This document shows positions 1 through 9,990 of a stretch of DNA of 64,000 bases, piece after piece. The notes under the pieces were generated by a model. The model was not told the origin of the DNA, did no database searches, and saw only the letters and a list, made by a program, of their open reading frames with translations. Both the position numbers and the translations under genes were made by a program. How positions within the stretch are numbered: position 1 is the first letter of the stretch; every line of letters begins with the position of its first letter. The DNA is from Diphasiastrum complanatum (taxonomy: Eukaryota; Streptophyta; Lycopodiopsida; Lycopodiales; Lycopodiaceae). The DNA lies in NCBI GenBank assembly GCA_029204225.1, contig CM055099.1:58601982-58665981 (forward strand), written 5' to 3'.

Positions 1-1156
1 GGCGCCAACGGCGCCGGCGCCCCTCCCGGCGCCACTGTGACCAGAATCCAGCCGGCGCCAAGTTCCTATGGCTGAAAATCTTTAATCGGTTCTACCGGAG
101 TCCAGAGAGCTCAGATCGATGTGCAATCACCTCACACGATCTAGGCATGATTAAAGGAAGCCTGGGGATCAATAAAATCTAGAGAGAGAAAATGACTTTC
201 TAGAAAGAGAAAATCCTAGAGAGAGAAAAACGTGCTTTACCAGCTTGGGTAGAGTGCTTGGTATGAGGGGGTGCCGAATCACACCAATACTATAGGGGAG
301 TGCGGGTTGCGACTCAGGGCGAGCTCCAACCAAGTCTCAGCCTCCCTTGCTGGAATGTTCTCATGGCTCTCGCCTTGGCATGCTAGCGCCCCGGAGACTA
401 GGGTCGGTCACACACTTGAAATGTAACCTTCTCAAATTTATCAATAAAGTGGGATTTTCCTCAAACTGACTCTGATTACCTTCTGGGTTTCAGTGTTCGG
501 TAAAAGCGCCAGTTGTAAGGCCGCTTTCAAAATTTTTAACTTGGCACATAGCTGAGGGTCGTATCCCGGGACGCCAGCGGTATGCCGTCGGGACCATTCG
601 GTCCGTGGCGCCAGCGGTATGCTGTCGGGACCATTTGGTCCAAGAACTGGTTGTTTCCATATCTGTCGCGGCTTGTGGTTCTGAGTGTTCCTTGCATGAA
701 CGTGAATGGGTTAAGCTCTTGGGGAACGGGCTCTAACCTGTCGGCTGAGTTGGATGGCTTGCTTTGGTGGATGTTACCTGTTTATGGCTGTCCAGTCTGG
801 CGTGGCGCCAGGTTGGCTTCCAGCGCTCGTGACGAAGCTTTCAGTTGGTTAAGTCTGATGTAAGTCAGACCGCTTGCTTGGAATGGATGTTACTCGTTTG
901 TAACGAAGCTTCGAGTTGGTTAAGTTTGATGTATGTCGGGCGGCTTGCTTGGAGGGAAGTCACCCACGTCGGGACCCCCGATCTGGCATGGCGCCAGGTT
1001 GGATCTCAATGTTGGTTTTCGGAACTTCAAGTTGGTTAAGTCTGATCGTTGTTGGGGAGTTGGCTGCTTGTATGTCAAGTGGGTTTGGATGGCAAGAGTT
1101 GAAGGCTGGGAAGCTAAGTCGTGGTTCCCGGCTCCCTTTGGGATGCCTGCGCTACA
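1..1156 (+). repeat. R-family LTR (R-a), 5' end outside window
   Basis: This is the body of an R-family LTR, whose full form elsewhere is about 1.22-1.25 kb, running from TGTTGTAAAG to GCGCTACA. The first tens of bases lie left of the window. In order it shows a GGCGCC-rich block, a GA-rich CTAGAGAGAG stretch, an ACTATAGGGGAG core, an AATAAA signal and three degenerate units containing GTTGGTTAAGT. It ends at 1156 and is followed at once by mid-LTR sequence of another R copy (GCGAGCTCC), so it sits inside R-b. Short open frames in it recur in every R LTR because the DNA recurs; they are not genes. Confidence 0.85.
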
Positions 1157-1565
1157 GCGAGCTCCAACCAAGTCTCAGCCTCCCTTGCTGGAATGTTGTC
1201 ATGGCTCTCGCCTTGGCATGCTAGCGCCCCGGAGACTAGGGTCGGTCACACACTTGAAATGTAACCTTCTCAGATTTATCAATAAAGTGGGATTTTCCTC
1301 AAACTGACTCTGATTACCTTCTGGGTTTCAGTGTTCGGTAAAAGCGCCAGTTGTAAGGCCGCTTTCAAAATTTTTAACTTGGCACATAGCTGAGGGTCGT
1401 ATCCCGGGACGCCAGCGGTATGCCGTCGGGACCATTCGGTCCGTGGCGCCAGGGGTATGCTGTCGGGACCATTTGGTCCAAGAACTGGTTGTTTCCATAT
1501 CTGTCGCGGCTTGTGGTTCTGAGTGTTCCTTGCATGAACGTGAATGGGTTAAGCTCTTGGGGAAC

Positions 1566-2955
1566 TGTTGTAAAGCCAACATTGCTTGCAGTTTCTACAT
1601 CAAAGGTGAATCTAAGTGCCGATGCAGAGCTCAAGGAGCTCAACCTGGACGACCAAGCGAAATATCTAGAGTCCTAGGGGACTCATCCAGATGTGCGACG
1701 ACAACGACATATCTGAGGCTTAAGGGAGCCGTGAGTACCTTTTTCTTTCATGCTAATAAAGTAAGCCGCATTTCTCATTGAGGAGTGAGCTTCAGTTTGA
1801 TGTCTAAGTGCAGCAGCTTCACACAGGTTTGAACTAGATCCACACTTTTCCTGTGCTGGGTGTAAAACACAATATCATTACTCTGCTTTACAGTTGGTTT
1901 TCTTTGGCCGGTGAATCAAGCCCGTGCCCTTGTATATGTGACTAAAGTCTGGCCGGTGAATTAAGCCCGTGCCATGAGTCTTAGGTTCTAGTTTGGCCCT
2001 GATGAGGACATCAGCTTTCTCAAACGAGGGGAGGATGTTGTAAAGCTGACTCGGGTGCACCCAGCGTGCCCTGTAAGACTCAAAGGGGTGACACTCCCTA
2101 AGGTCCCAGAGCAAGTTAGAATGTCAAGGACTGAGCCTCCGACCTGTGGTGAGCCAGTCAAGTAGTCACAAAGTCATGAGCTAGCTCTGGAGCTCGAGTC
2201 ATGGCCTAGTCAGGAAAGCAGGTTGATTCGGCCGCCGGGACGGCTCCCGGGACCCATGTCCGGGAGCCAGACTGATTCTGCCAGGCTTGCCAGGCTTAAT
2301 CAGCAAAATAAAAACTAAGTCCTAAAAAGCGTGCTTTACCAGAAAGCACTATGTTTCAAACCAGAGGGGGTGCGCCGAATCACAGCAGAACTATAGGGGG
2401 AGTCCGGCAGACAGAAACTTGGGCAGCTCAACCAGCGCCAGGAATCCAGTCGCCATGTCTCAGCTCCCTCTACCAGCACGAGCCAGGCACAATGCCCAGC
2501 ACGTGTTGGTGGCCCCGAGACCGGTCAGTCTATGTATGAATGTAACCTCTTCCAAATCTAATAAAGTTGATCCTTGGGGATGATTACCATTTCGGTTTCG
2601 CCTCCGGGACTGGTCCAAGTGGAAGGACCCTTACTACAACCTTTTTGCGTCGCTGGCGCCTAAGGGTCCCTGTCATCGACATGGGGCTTGCCGCTATGCC
2701 AATTGGTCAGTTTGGCGACCACTATGCCTTGGGTTTCATGTGTGGCTTGTCTTTGCCTTTGGTTACCTTTTGGGGACGGATTCTGAGTTGGCTTTCGGGT
2801 TGGTTGGGATTCCAGTTTTCTTAAGTCTGAATGGTTAAGCTTGTTACGATTCTGAGTTGGCTTTTACGTAAGTGCATGATGGATGAATGTTAGACTTAAG
2901 CGCGTGTTGGGGAAACCGCTCAAGTCCCAGCGCCCTTTGAGGCGCCGGCGCAACA
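1566..2955 (+). mobile_element. S1: deleted S-family LTR element in R-b, TSD GGAAC
   Basis: The element is flanked by a perfect 5-bp duplication GGAAC (1561-1565 and 2956-2960). It begins with only the first 11 bases of an S LTR (TGTTGTAAAGC), jumps into internal sequence (about 1577-2035), and ends in a complete 3' LTR. A purine-rich tract (CGAGGGGAGGA) directly precedes that LTR and fits a polypurine tract. No gag or pol domain is present. S is probably non-autonomous, and this copy has also lost nearly all of its 5' LTR. Confidence 0.85.
2036..2955 (+). repeat. S1 3' LTR (920 bp)
   Basis: It starts TGTTGTAAAGCTGACTCGGG and ends CGGCGCAACA, with TG/CA termini. A reverse-strand copy of the same LTR lies at 5820-6737. 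Its middle resembles the R LTR: a GTGCTTTACCAG block, a GCCGAATCACA...CTATAGGGGGAGT block, then an AATAAAG signal followed by GATTACC. R and S are therefore related families with diverged outer parts. Confidence 0.85.
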
Positions 2956-3389
2956 GGAACGGGCTCTAACCTGTCGGCTGAGTTGGATGGCTTGCTTGGG
3001 TGGATGTTACCTGTTTATGGCTGTCCAGTCTGGCGTGGCGCCAGGTTGGCTTCCAGCGCTCGTGACGAAACTTTCAGTTGGTTAAGTCTGATGTAAGTCA
3101 GACCGCTTGCTTGGAATGGATGTTACTCGTTTGTAACGAAGCTTCGAGTTGGTTAAGTTTGATGTATGTCGGGCGGCTTGCTTGGAGGGAAGTCACCCAC
3201 GTCGGGACCCCCGATCTGGCATGGCGCCAGGTTGGATCTCAATGTTGGTTTTCGGAACTTCAAGTTGGTTAAGTCTGATCGTTGTTGGCGAGTTGGCTGC
3301 TTGTATGTCAAGTGGGTTTGGATGGCAAGAGTTGAAGGCTGGGAAGCTAAGTCGTGGTTCCTGGCTCCCTTTGGGATGCCTGCGCTACA

Positions 3390-3654
3390 GTCACACACTT
3401 GAAATGTAACCTTCTCAGATTTATCAATAAAGTGGGATTTTTCTCAAACTGACTCTGATTACCTTCTGGGTTTCAGTGTTCGGTAAAAGCGGCAGTTGTA
3501 AGGCCGCTTTCAAAATTTTTAACTTGGCACATAGCTGAGGGTCGTATCCCGGGACGCCAGAGGTATGCCGTCGGGACCATTCAGTCCGTGGCGCCAACGG
3601 TATGCTGTCGGGACCATTTGGCATGCTAGCGCCCCGGAGACTAGGGTCGGTCAC
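3390..3654 (+). repeat. Rearranged R-LTR fragment (R-c) with a TTGG junction
   Basis: This is mid-LTR R sequence from GTCACACACTTG to GGGACCATTTGG. It then jumps back to CATGCTAGCGCC...GGTCAC, which normally lies about 250 bp upstream in the LTR. The two pieces meet at the shared bases TTGG (about 3627-3630). The fragment begins and ends with GTCAC (3390-3394 and 3650-3654), the sequence that borders the LTR on each side of it. This looks like recombination or template switching between R LTRs rather than a simple insertion. Confidence 0.7.
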
Positions 3655-4871
3655 TGTTGTAAAGCTACCTTTACAAGCTTTACTTCCGGCGCTATCGGCG
3701 CCAGCTATGTCCCCGGCGCCAGCAGCGCCCCTGCTGCTCCCGGCGCCACTGTACCAGAATCCAGCCGGCGCCAAGTTCCTATGGCTGAAAATCTTTGATC
3801 GGTTCTAGCGAAGTCCAGAGAGCTGAGATCGATGTGCAATCACCTCACACGATCTAGGCATGATTAAAGGAAGCCTGGGGATCAATAAAATCTAGAGAGA
3901 GAAAATGACTTTCTAGAAAGAGAAAATCCTAGAGAGAGAAAAACGTGCTTTACCAGCTTGGTTAGAGTGCTTGGTATGAGGGGGGGTGCCGAATCACACC
4001 AATACTATAGGGGAGTGCGGATTGCGACTCAGGGCTAGCTCCAACCAAGTCTCAGCCTCCCTTGCTGGAATGTTGTCATGGCTCTCGCCTTGGCATGCTA
4101 GCGCCCCGGAGACTAGGGTCGGTCACACACTTGAAATGTAACCTTCTCAGATTTATCAATAAAGTGGGATTTTCCTCAAACTGACTCTGATTACCTTCTG
4201 GGTTTCAGTGTTCGGTAAAAGCGCCAGTTGTAAGGTCGCTTTCAAAATTTTTAACTTGGCACATAGTTGAGGGTCGTATCCCGGGACGCCAGCGGTATGC
4301 CGTCGGGACCATTCGGTCCGTGGCGCTAGCGGTATGCTGTCGGGACCATTTGGTCCAATAACTGGTTGTTTCCATATCTGTCGCGGCTTGTGGTTCTGAG
4401 TGTTCCTTGCATGAACGTGAATGGGTTAAGCTCTTGGGGAACGGGCTCTAACCTGTCGGCTGAGTTGGATGGCTTGCTTGGGTGGATGTTACCTGTTTAT
4501 GGCTGTCCAGTCTGGCGTGGCGCCAGGTTGGCTTCCAGCGCTCGTGACGAAGCTTTCAGTTGGTTAAGTCTGATGTAAATCAAACCGCTTGCTTGGAATG
4601 GATGTTACTCGTTTGTAACGAAGCTTCGAGTTGGTTAAGTTTGATGTATGTCGGGCGGCTTGCTTGGAGGGAAGTCACCCACGTCGGGACCCCCGATCTG
4701 GCATGGCGCCAGGTTGGATCTCAATGTTGGTTTTCGGAACTTCAAGTTGGTTAAGTCTGATCGTTGTTGGCGAGTTGGCTGCTTGTATGTCAAGTGGGTT
4801 TGGATGGCAAAAGTTGAAGGCTGGGAAGCTAAGTCGTAGTTCCCGGCTCCCTTTGAGATGCCTGCGCTACA
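3655..4871 (+). repeat. R-family LTR (R-d), full length 1217 bp
   Basis: It runs from TGTTGTAAAG to GCGCTACA. The first bases form an 8-bp inverted repeat (TTGTAAAG, CTAC, CTTTACAA), and a GGCGCC-rich block follows. The left flank is GTCAC and the right flank TACGC, so it lacks matching duplications. No primer-binding site follows, so it is a rearranged LTR rather than the 5' LTR of an element still present. Confidence 0.85.
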
Positions 4872-5263
4872 TACGCTCTTTCTTTCTCGACTTGGACCTG
4901 GTGCCATCTCGATGCATGCGAGAGCTGTATTCTCGAGTCAGCTCTTCTCCATCCGTCAATGCTCGTAACTCTTCAAGATGGTCCTCCATTATAGTCAGAG
5001 GTGTACTTCCAACAGATTATTGCCTCAATCCTTTTTATATTTGAAGCTCTCCCTTCTGTCGGCCGGGCCCCACAGCTCTCTTTTCTTCTTTATTAAATCA
5101 GCTTCAATGAAAATATCCCTTCCTCAAACTTAGCACGCCCACATCACCTGAGAGCCAAGTAGGAACCAGGTCATTTGTGTCCAAGCAAGCACACGACAAA
5201 CAGAACATACCAACCAAAACAAACACAGAGGATCCCTCTCAAGCCACCAACCCCCCTGAGACC
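4872..5263. other. Unassigned non-coding stretch between R-d and S2
   Basis: No open frame with recognisable homology and no LTR boundary can be seen. The sequence is pyrimidine-rich around 5040-5110 and C/A-rich around 5180-5260. It may be further internal sequence of S2, because recognisable R/S leader sequence starts immediately to its right. Confidence 0.4.
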
Positions 5264-5819
5264 GGACGTAGGACCTTTGCCTAGCCGCGCCCACACAAAT
5301 CTATCACAGAATTAGCCCACGGGGAGACATCCATCCAACCATCCGTGCTTTCACCATTAAGCAGCACATTGCCTCAGTCACGTCCCACCACTTTTTGGTC
5401 GATAGCCCTTATAGCTAAACGATCGGCAGCTATCCCGAACCGGCAACTAACCACCCGTGCTTTACACCCGAATTCGAGCAGCATCTCTGTATCAATGGTT
5501 AACCCGTACAGTTCGAATATGTCGCCCCGCACCCCACAAGGTACAGACCGTGCTTTCACCTACCTAGACAGCACTTTGCCTCATCCGTCCTACGTGCAGA
5601 CAGCGCCAGGCCCGAACCGCGAGAACTGACCGTGCTTACACCTCGAGGGCAGCACTTTGACTCATCAAGTCCCCCGTTCTGTCGACCACCCCGACCGTGG
5701 ATGCACCCATGCTTACACTGTGGGCAGCACCTTGCGCAACGGTTGTCCTGACAAATCCCAAAACGTGGCCATCCGTGTGAGACTTGCGTAGCTGCCGGCT
5801 AGTCGGCTCTGATACCACA
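5264..5819 (-). mobile_element. S2 internal leader, non-coding
   Basis: The leader lies directly inside the primer-binding site of S2 and is nearly the same as the leaders of R1 (39912-40292), R2 (about 48150-48699) and R3 (52507-52770). It carries spaced blocks such as GTGCTTTCACC/GGCAGCAC. No gag-like frame is present. This shared leader is the strongest link between the R and S families, whose LTRs differ in their outer parts. Confidence 0.75.
5806..5817 (-). promoter_or_regulatory. S2 primer-binding site (initiator-Met tRNA)
   Basis: On the minus strand it reads TGGTATCAGAGC, the standard plant complement of the initiator-Met tRNA 3' end. It is separated from the LTR end by two bases (TG), a spacer also seen in the R elements. 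Confidence 0.85.
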
Positions 5820-6737
5820 TGTTGCGCCGGTGCCTCAAAGGGCGCTAGGACTTGAGCGGTTTTCCCAACACGCGCTTAAGTCTAACATTCATCCATCATG
5901 CACTTACGTAAAAGCCAACTCATAAACGTAACAAGCTTAACCATTCAGACTTAAGAAAACTGGAATCCCAACCAACCCGAAAGCCAACTCAGAATCCGTC
6001 CCCAAAAGGTAACCAAAGGCAAAGACAAGCCACACATGAAACCCAAGGCATAGTGGTCGCCAAACTGACCAATTGGCATAGCGACAAGCCCCATCGATGA
6101 CAGGGACCCTTAGGCGCCAGCGACGCAAAAAGGTTGTAGTAAGGGTCCTTCCACTTGGACCAGTCCCGGAGGCGAAACCGAAATGGTAATCATCTCCAAG
6201 GATCAACTTTATTAGATTTGGAAGAGGTTACATTCATACATAGACTGACCGGTCTTGGGGCCACCAACACGTGCTGGGCATTGTGCCTGGCTCATGCTGG
6301 TAGAGGGAGCTGAGACCTGGCGACTGGATTCCTGGCGCTGGTTGAGCTGCCCAAGTTTCTGTGTGCCGGACTCCCCCTATAGTTCTGCTGTGATTCGGCG
6401 CACCCCCTCTGGTTTGAAACATAGTGCTTTCTGGTAAAGCACGCTTTTTAGGACTTAGTTTTTATTTTGTTGATTAAGCCTGGCAAGCCTGGCAGAATCA
6501 GTCTGGCTCCCGGACATGGGTCCCGGGAGCCGTCCCGGCGGCCGAATCAACCTGCTTTCCTGACTAGGCCATGACTCGAGCTCCAGAGCTAGCTCATGAC
6601 TTTGTGACTACTTGACTGGCTCACCACAGGTCGGAGGCTCAGTCCTTGACGTTCTAACTTGCTCTGGGACCTTAGGGAGTGTCACCCCTTTGAGTCTTAC
6701 AGGGCACGCTGGGTGCACCCGAGTCAGCTTTACAACA
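5820..6737 (-). repeat. S2 5' LTR (918 bp), inserted in R-e
   Basis: On the plus strand it reads TGTTGCGCCGG ... CTTTACAACA, the reverse complement of the S1 3' LTR. To its right the sequence continues as R LTR at GAGATCCAACC, so S2 went into a reverse-strand R LTR at GAGAT. The 3' LTR of S2 and the left half of that R LTR are missing from the expected place, showing later deletion or recombination. Confidence 0.85.
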
Positions 6738-7802
6738 GAGATCCAACCTGGCGCCATGCTAGATCGGGGGTCCCGATGTGAGTGACTTCCCTCCAAGCAA
6801 GCCGCCCGACATACATCAAACTTAACCAACTCGAAGCTTCATTACAAACGAGTAACATCCATTCCAAGCAAGCGGTCCAACTTACATCAGACTTAACCAA
6901 CTGAAAGCTTCGTCACGAGCGCTGGAAGCCAACCTGGCGCCACGCCAGACTGGACAGCCATAAACAGGTAACATGCACCCAAGCAAGCCATCCAACTCAG
7001 CCGACAGGTTAGAGCCCGTTCCCCAAGAGCTTAACCCATTCACGTTCATGCAAGGAACACTCAGAACCACAAGCCGAGACAGATATGGAAACAACCAGTT
7101 CCTGGACCAAATGGTTTCGACAGCATACCGCTGGCGCCACGCACCGAATGGTCCCGACGGCATACCGCTGGCGTCCCGGGATACGACCCTCAGCTATGTG
7201 CCAAGTTAAAAATTTTTAAAGCGGCCTTACAACTGGCGCTTTTACCGAACACTGAAACCCAGAAGGTAATCAGAGTCAGTTTGAGGAAAATCCCACTTTA
7301 TTGATAAATCTGAGAAGGTTTCATTTCAAGTGTGTGACCGACCCTAGTCTCCGGGGCGCTAGCATGCCAAGGCGAGAGCCATGACAACATTCCAGCGAGG
7401 CTGAGACTTGGTTGGAGCTCGCACTGAGTCGCAACCCGCACTCCCCTATAGTATTGGTGTGATTCGGCACCCCCCCTCATACCAAGCACTCTACCCAAGA
7501 TGGTAAAGCACGTTTTTCTCTCTCTAGGATTTTCTCTTTCTAGAAAGTCATCTTCTCTCTCTAGATTTTATTGATCCCCAGGCTTGCTTTAATCATGCCT
7601 AGATCGTGTGAGGTGATTGCACATCGATCTGAGCTCTCTGGACTTCGCTAGAACCGATCAAAGATTTTCAGCCATAGGAACTTGGCGCCGGCTGGATTCT
7701 GGTCACAGTGGTGCCGGGAGCAGCAGGGGCGCTACTGGCGCCGGGGACATAGCTGTTGCCGATGGCACCGGAAGTAAAGCTTGTAAAGGTAGCTTTACAA
7801 CA
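6738..7802 (-). repeat. R-family LTR (R-e), reverse, left end lost
   Basis: This is reverse-complement R LTR from about 150 bp inside its 3' end (GAGATCCAACCTGG) to the 5' terminus (CTTTACAACA at 7802). It carries the usual AATAAA, GA-rich and GGCGCC blocks. It is followed at once by another R LTR 5' segment, so it is nested in R-f. Confidence 0.8.
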
Positions 7803-8046
7803 GTAGCAGGGGCGCTACTGGCGCAGGGGACATAGCTGGTGCCGGAAGTAAAGCTTGTAAAGGTAGCTTTACAACATCCACCCCACCTTTATAAAATCTA
7901 ATGTCCTCATCAGATGTCAGATTAAAGTAAAGGTGTCTCCCAATTAAAATAACTATACATTTAAGCTACTTGGCACAGTACTCAATTTATTGGCCACTTT
8001 TTATTAACATTGAAGCTGGCACACCACAAGTCGGAGGCTCAGCTCT
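7803..8046 (-). mobile_element. R1 3' end: LTR start, polypurine tract, internal end
   Basis: 7803-7876 is the first part of an R LTR in reverse, ending CTTTACAACA. Next comes the tract TCCACCCCACCT (7877-7888; minus strand AGGTGGGGTGGA), the R polypurine tract. R internal sequence then continues to GGCTCAGCTCT at 8046, where B1 is inserted. The same internal sequence without B1 occurs at about 25873-26046 and 54286-54452. The rest of R1 now lies at 38665-41904, beyond the inversion. Confidence 0.8.
8042..8046. repeat. B1 left target-site duplication GCTCT
   Basis: GCTCT precedes the B1 5' LTR. Its partner is AGAGC at 41900-41904, which is GCTCT on the minus strand, next to the inverted remnant of the B1 3' LTR. 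The uninterrupted site AAAGAGCTGAGCCTCC is present near 54286. Confidence 0.9.
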
Positions 8047-8728
8047 TGTTAAAAATTCACAATTCTAGCTTGACTAGTTTTGGTCATATGACTTGTAAAT
8101 AGTTAGATGGTCATGATGTGGCTTGTCACACGTGCCAAATAGCATAGGATTCCATTCATAAGGATGCTCTCAAGTAGACCTAAGTGTTACAACCTTTGGA
8201 ATGAGTCCAAATTATGCTTAGATACAAGGGAGAAAAAATAGGAGGTATTTTTGGTAATTTTTGCATTGTTGAGGGATCTCCAAGATTCCAACCCTAACTT
8301 GGTAGGGATGAAAGATCCACCAAAATTAGCATTAGGGATAGGTTTAGGGCTACTCATACCTGCCCAAAATTGTGATGGATCATGTATATATAGGTGATGA
8401 TATCTCACCAAAATCAATCAAGTAATTTCATGTTTTTTCTCTCATAATGGTGCAATTGCTCTCTATGTTCATAATTGTTTGAGTACTTGTGATTACTAAT
8501 GATTATAGGATTGAATGTAGGTCTGGTGTACAGTACTCAGACTGTGGGAGGCCGTACTTTCACACGTGTGAAGCCCTCTTCAAGGATTTGGGCCATTTAG
8601 TGAGGTTCAAGCATAGATTTTTGATGGATTTTGATGGTTCAACTTTTGCTAATCTTATGAAATCATAATCTATTGTTTCCCTCATCATTTCAAGTGTTTT
8701 AGGGTCCTTATTTGCTGTAATTTTTACA
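8047..8728 (+). repeat. B1 5' LTR (682 bp)
   Basis: It runs TGTTAAAAATTC ... TAATTTTTACA, the same length as both LTRs of B2. A TATATATA box sits near 8385-8392, and the palindrome CACACGTGTG lies about 175 bp downstream at 8561-8570. It is followed directly by a primer-binding site. It should still be able to start transcription into the A-interrupted B1 body. Confidence 0.95.
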
Positions 8729-8740
8729 TGGTATCAGAGC
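8729..8740 (+). promoter_or_regulatory. B1 primer-binding site
   Basis: TGGTATCAGAGC directly follows the LTR CA end with no spacer. It is the complement of the plant initiator-Met tRNA 3' end. Confidence 0.9.
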
Positions 8741-9337
8741 CTAAAGGTTGAAATGAGCAAAATCCTTGGTTTTCATTCAATTTGATCACAATTTTTGATC
8801 TAAATCTTGTGTAGATTGGATCTTAGCATCTAGTATTGATTCTAGAACTCAAAGTGAGTCAAATACATTGGAGATTGGTGTTGTGTGACTTCATTTGCAG
8901 GTGTTTAGGTGTCTAAAACCAGAGGCAAAGTTGAATTCAATTCACATTACCAAGATAGCAAGTTTTGCTTGCTCCAAGCATTGATTTCTAAGCGAGTTTT
9001 GGAGGTGATTTCATAGAGGAGGATTTCTAGCATTCAAGGGGAGGGAAGATCAGAATTTTGGGGACTCTTCAAGGCTGTTCTAAGGTGTAGTAGGCACCTC
9101 CTATAGTGATTTAGGTTCAGTCCAACCATTGCTTGACTTATGCACCAAATTAGATCAATTTTTCATTAATTTTGATCATTTTTTGCTTGTGATTGGATAG
9201 TAGATTGTGTTGCATCCTCATTAAGTTCCATTTAGCTCCTTCACAAGTGATTTTGGAAGTATATTAGGTTGCTGAAATTCACTCTTGATCAGATCATTTG
9301 GAAGCTTTAATGTTCTTTATAGAAAGAGGGGCAATTC
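8741..9337 (+). mobile_element. B1 untranslated leader, first part
   Basis: This non-coding leader matches the reverse complement of the B2 leader (about 35607-36200). It is cut at 9337 by insertion of element A and resumes at 15199. No gene is seen in it. Confidence 0.9.
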
Positions 9338-9990
9338 TGTGAAAAACTCAGATCCAAAAGATGCTAAAGTTTCATAAAGATCTTGGCCATGGAAGTTATG
9401 CACATCTAGATTGAAAAAATGATAGAAATTGTGATGTTAAGCATACTAAACATCAACTAAACATCAAAATCTGATCATAAGCTTCCACAAACAGAAACTT
9501 GCTGTCCCTGTCCGTACTTCAGAGCCTACAACCTGCATTTCACACGTGTGAAGCCATAGCAACAAAGAAATCACAATTCTAGTGGCTAGAATGCAAGATA
9601 TGAACAAAAAAGTGAGAGAGAAGAAGATGGACCTTCAAAGAGCATAACATTCATTCAATAGAATGAAAATGAGATGTGTACATACTCGTGGAGATGGCTA
9701 TTTATAGCAGCCATAGTGCCTCTTGGCCACTTGTCTTATGATAGGCTAAAATTGGGGTCCAATAGGATTCACCCATATACCTAGAAATTTGGTCAAATAG
9801 GAATGCACCAAATTATGAGCCAATAGAAGAGCTCCACACTCGACCTCCTCTAATTAATGTGACCTCAAAAGTAGTGTACACATACTTTGGGCCTCTACAT
9901 ACATGTATGAACCTATCTCTAACTTTTATTTGGCCATAGGCCTACAAAATCTCAAGTTAGGAAAATACTACTAGTTGACAATTTTTCACA
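9338..9990 (-). repeat. Element A 3' LTR
   Basis: On the plus strand it runs TGTGAAAAAC ... TTTTTCACA. It contains a TATA-like box (9698-9707) and the palindrome CACACGTGTG (9541-9550), about 150 bp downstream of that box in the element's orientation. No difference from 14546-15198 was found by reading both. Confidence 0.95.

Larger units (their letters stand above)
1157..3389 (+). repeat. R-family LTR (R-b), interrupted by S1
   Basis: R LTR sequence resumes at 1157 in mid-LTR and runs to 1565. It is broken by element S1 (1566-2955) and continues from GGAACGGGC to the terminal GCGCTACA at 3389. The missing left part would lie beyond R-a, outside the window. The base after its end (3390, GTCAC) again continues as mid-LTR of a further R copy. 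Confidence 0.85.

Noticed and set aside
845-1039. 64-codon frame recurring at 845, 3078, 4560, 26507, 39586, 40410, 48832, 52181 and 55392
   Set aside because: It recurs only because it lies inside the R LTR. Overlapping frames recur equally, there is no homology, and changes between copies are not biased toward silent sites.
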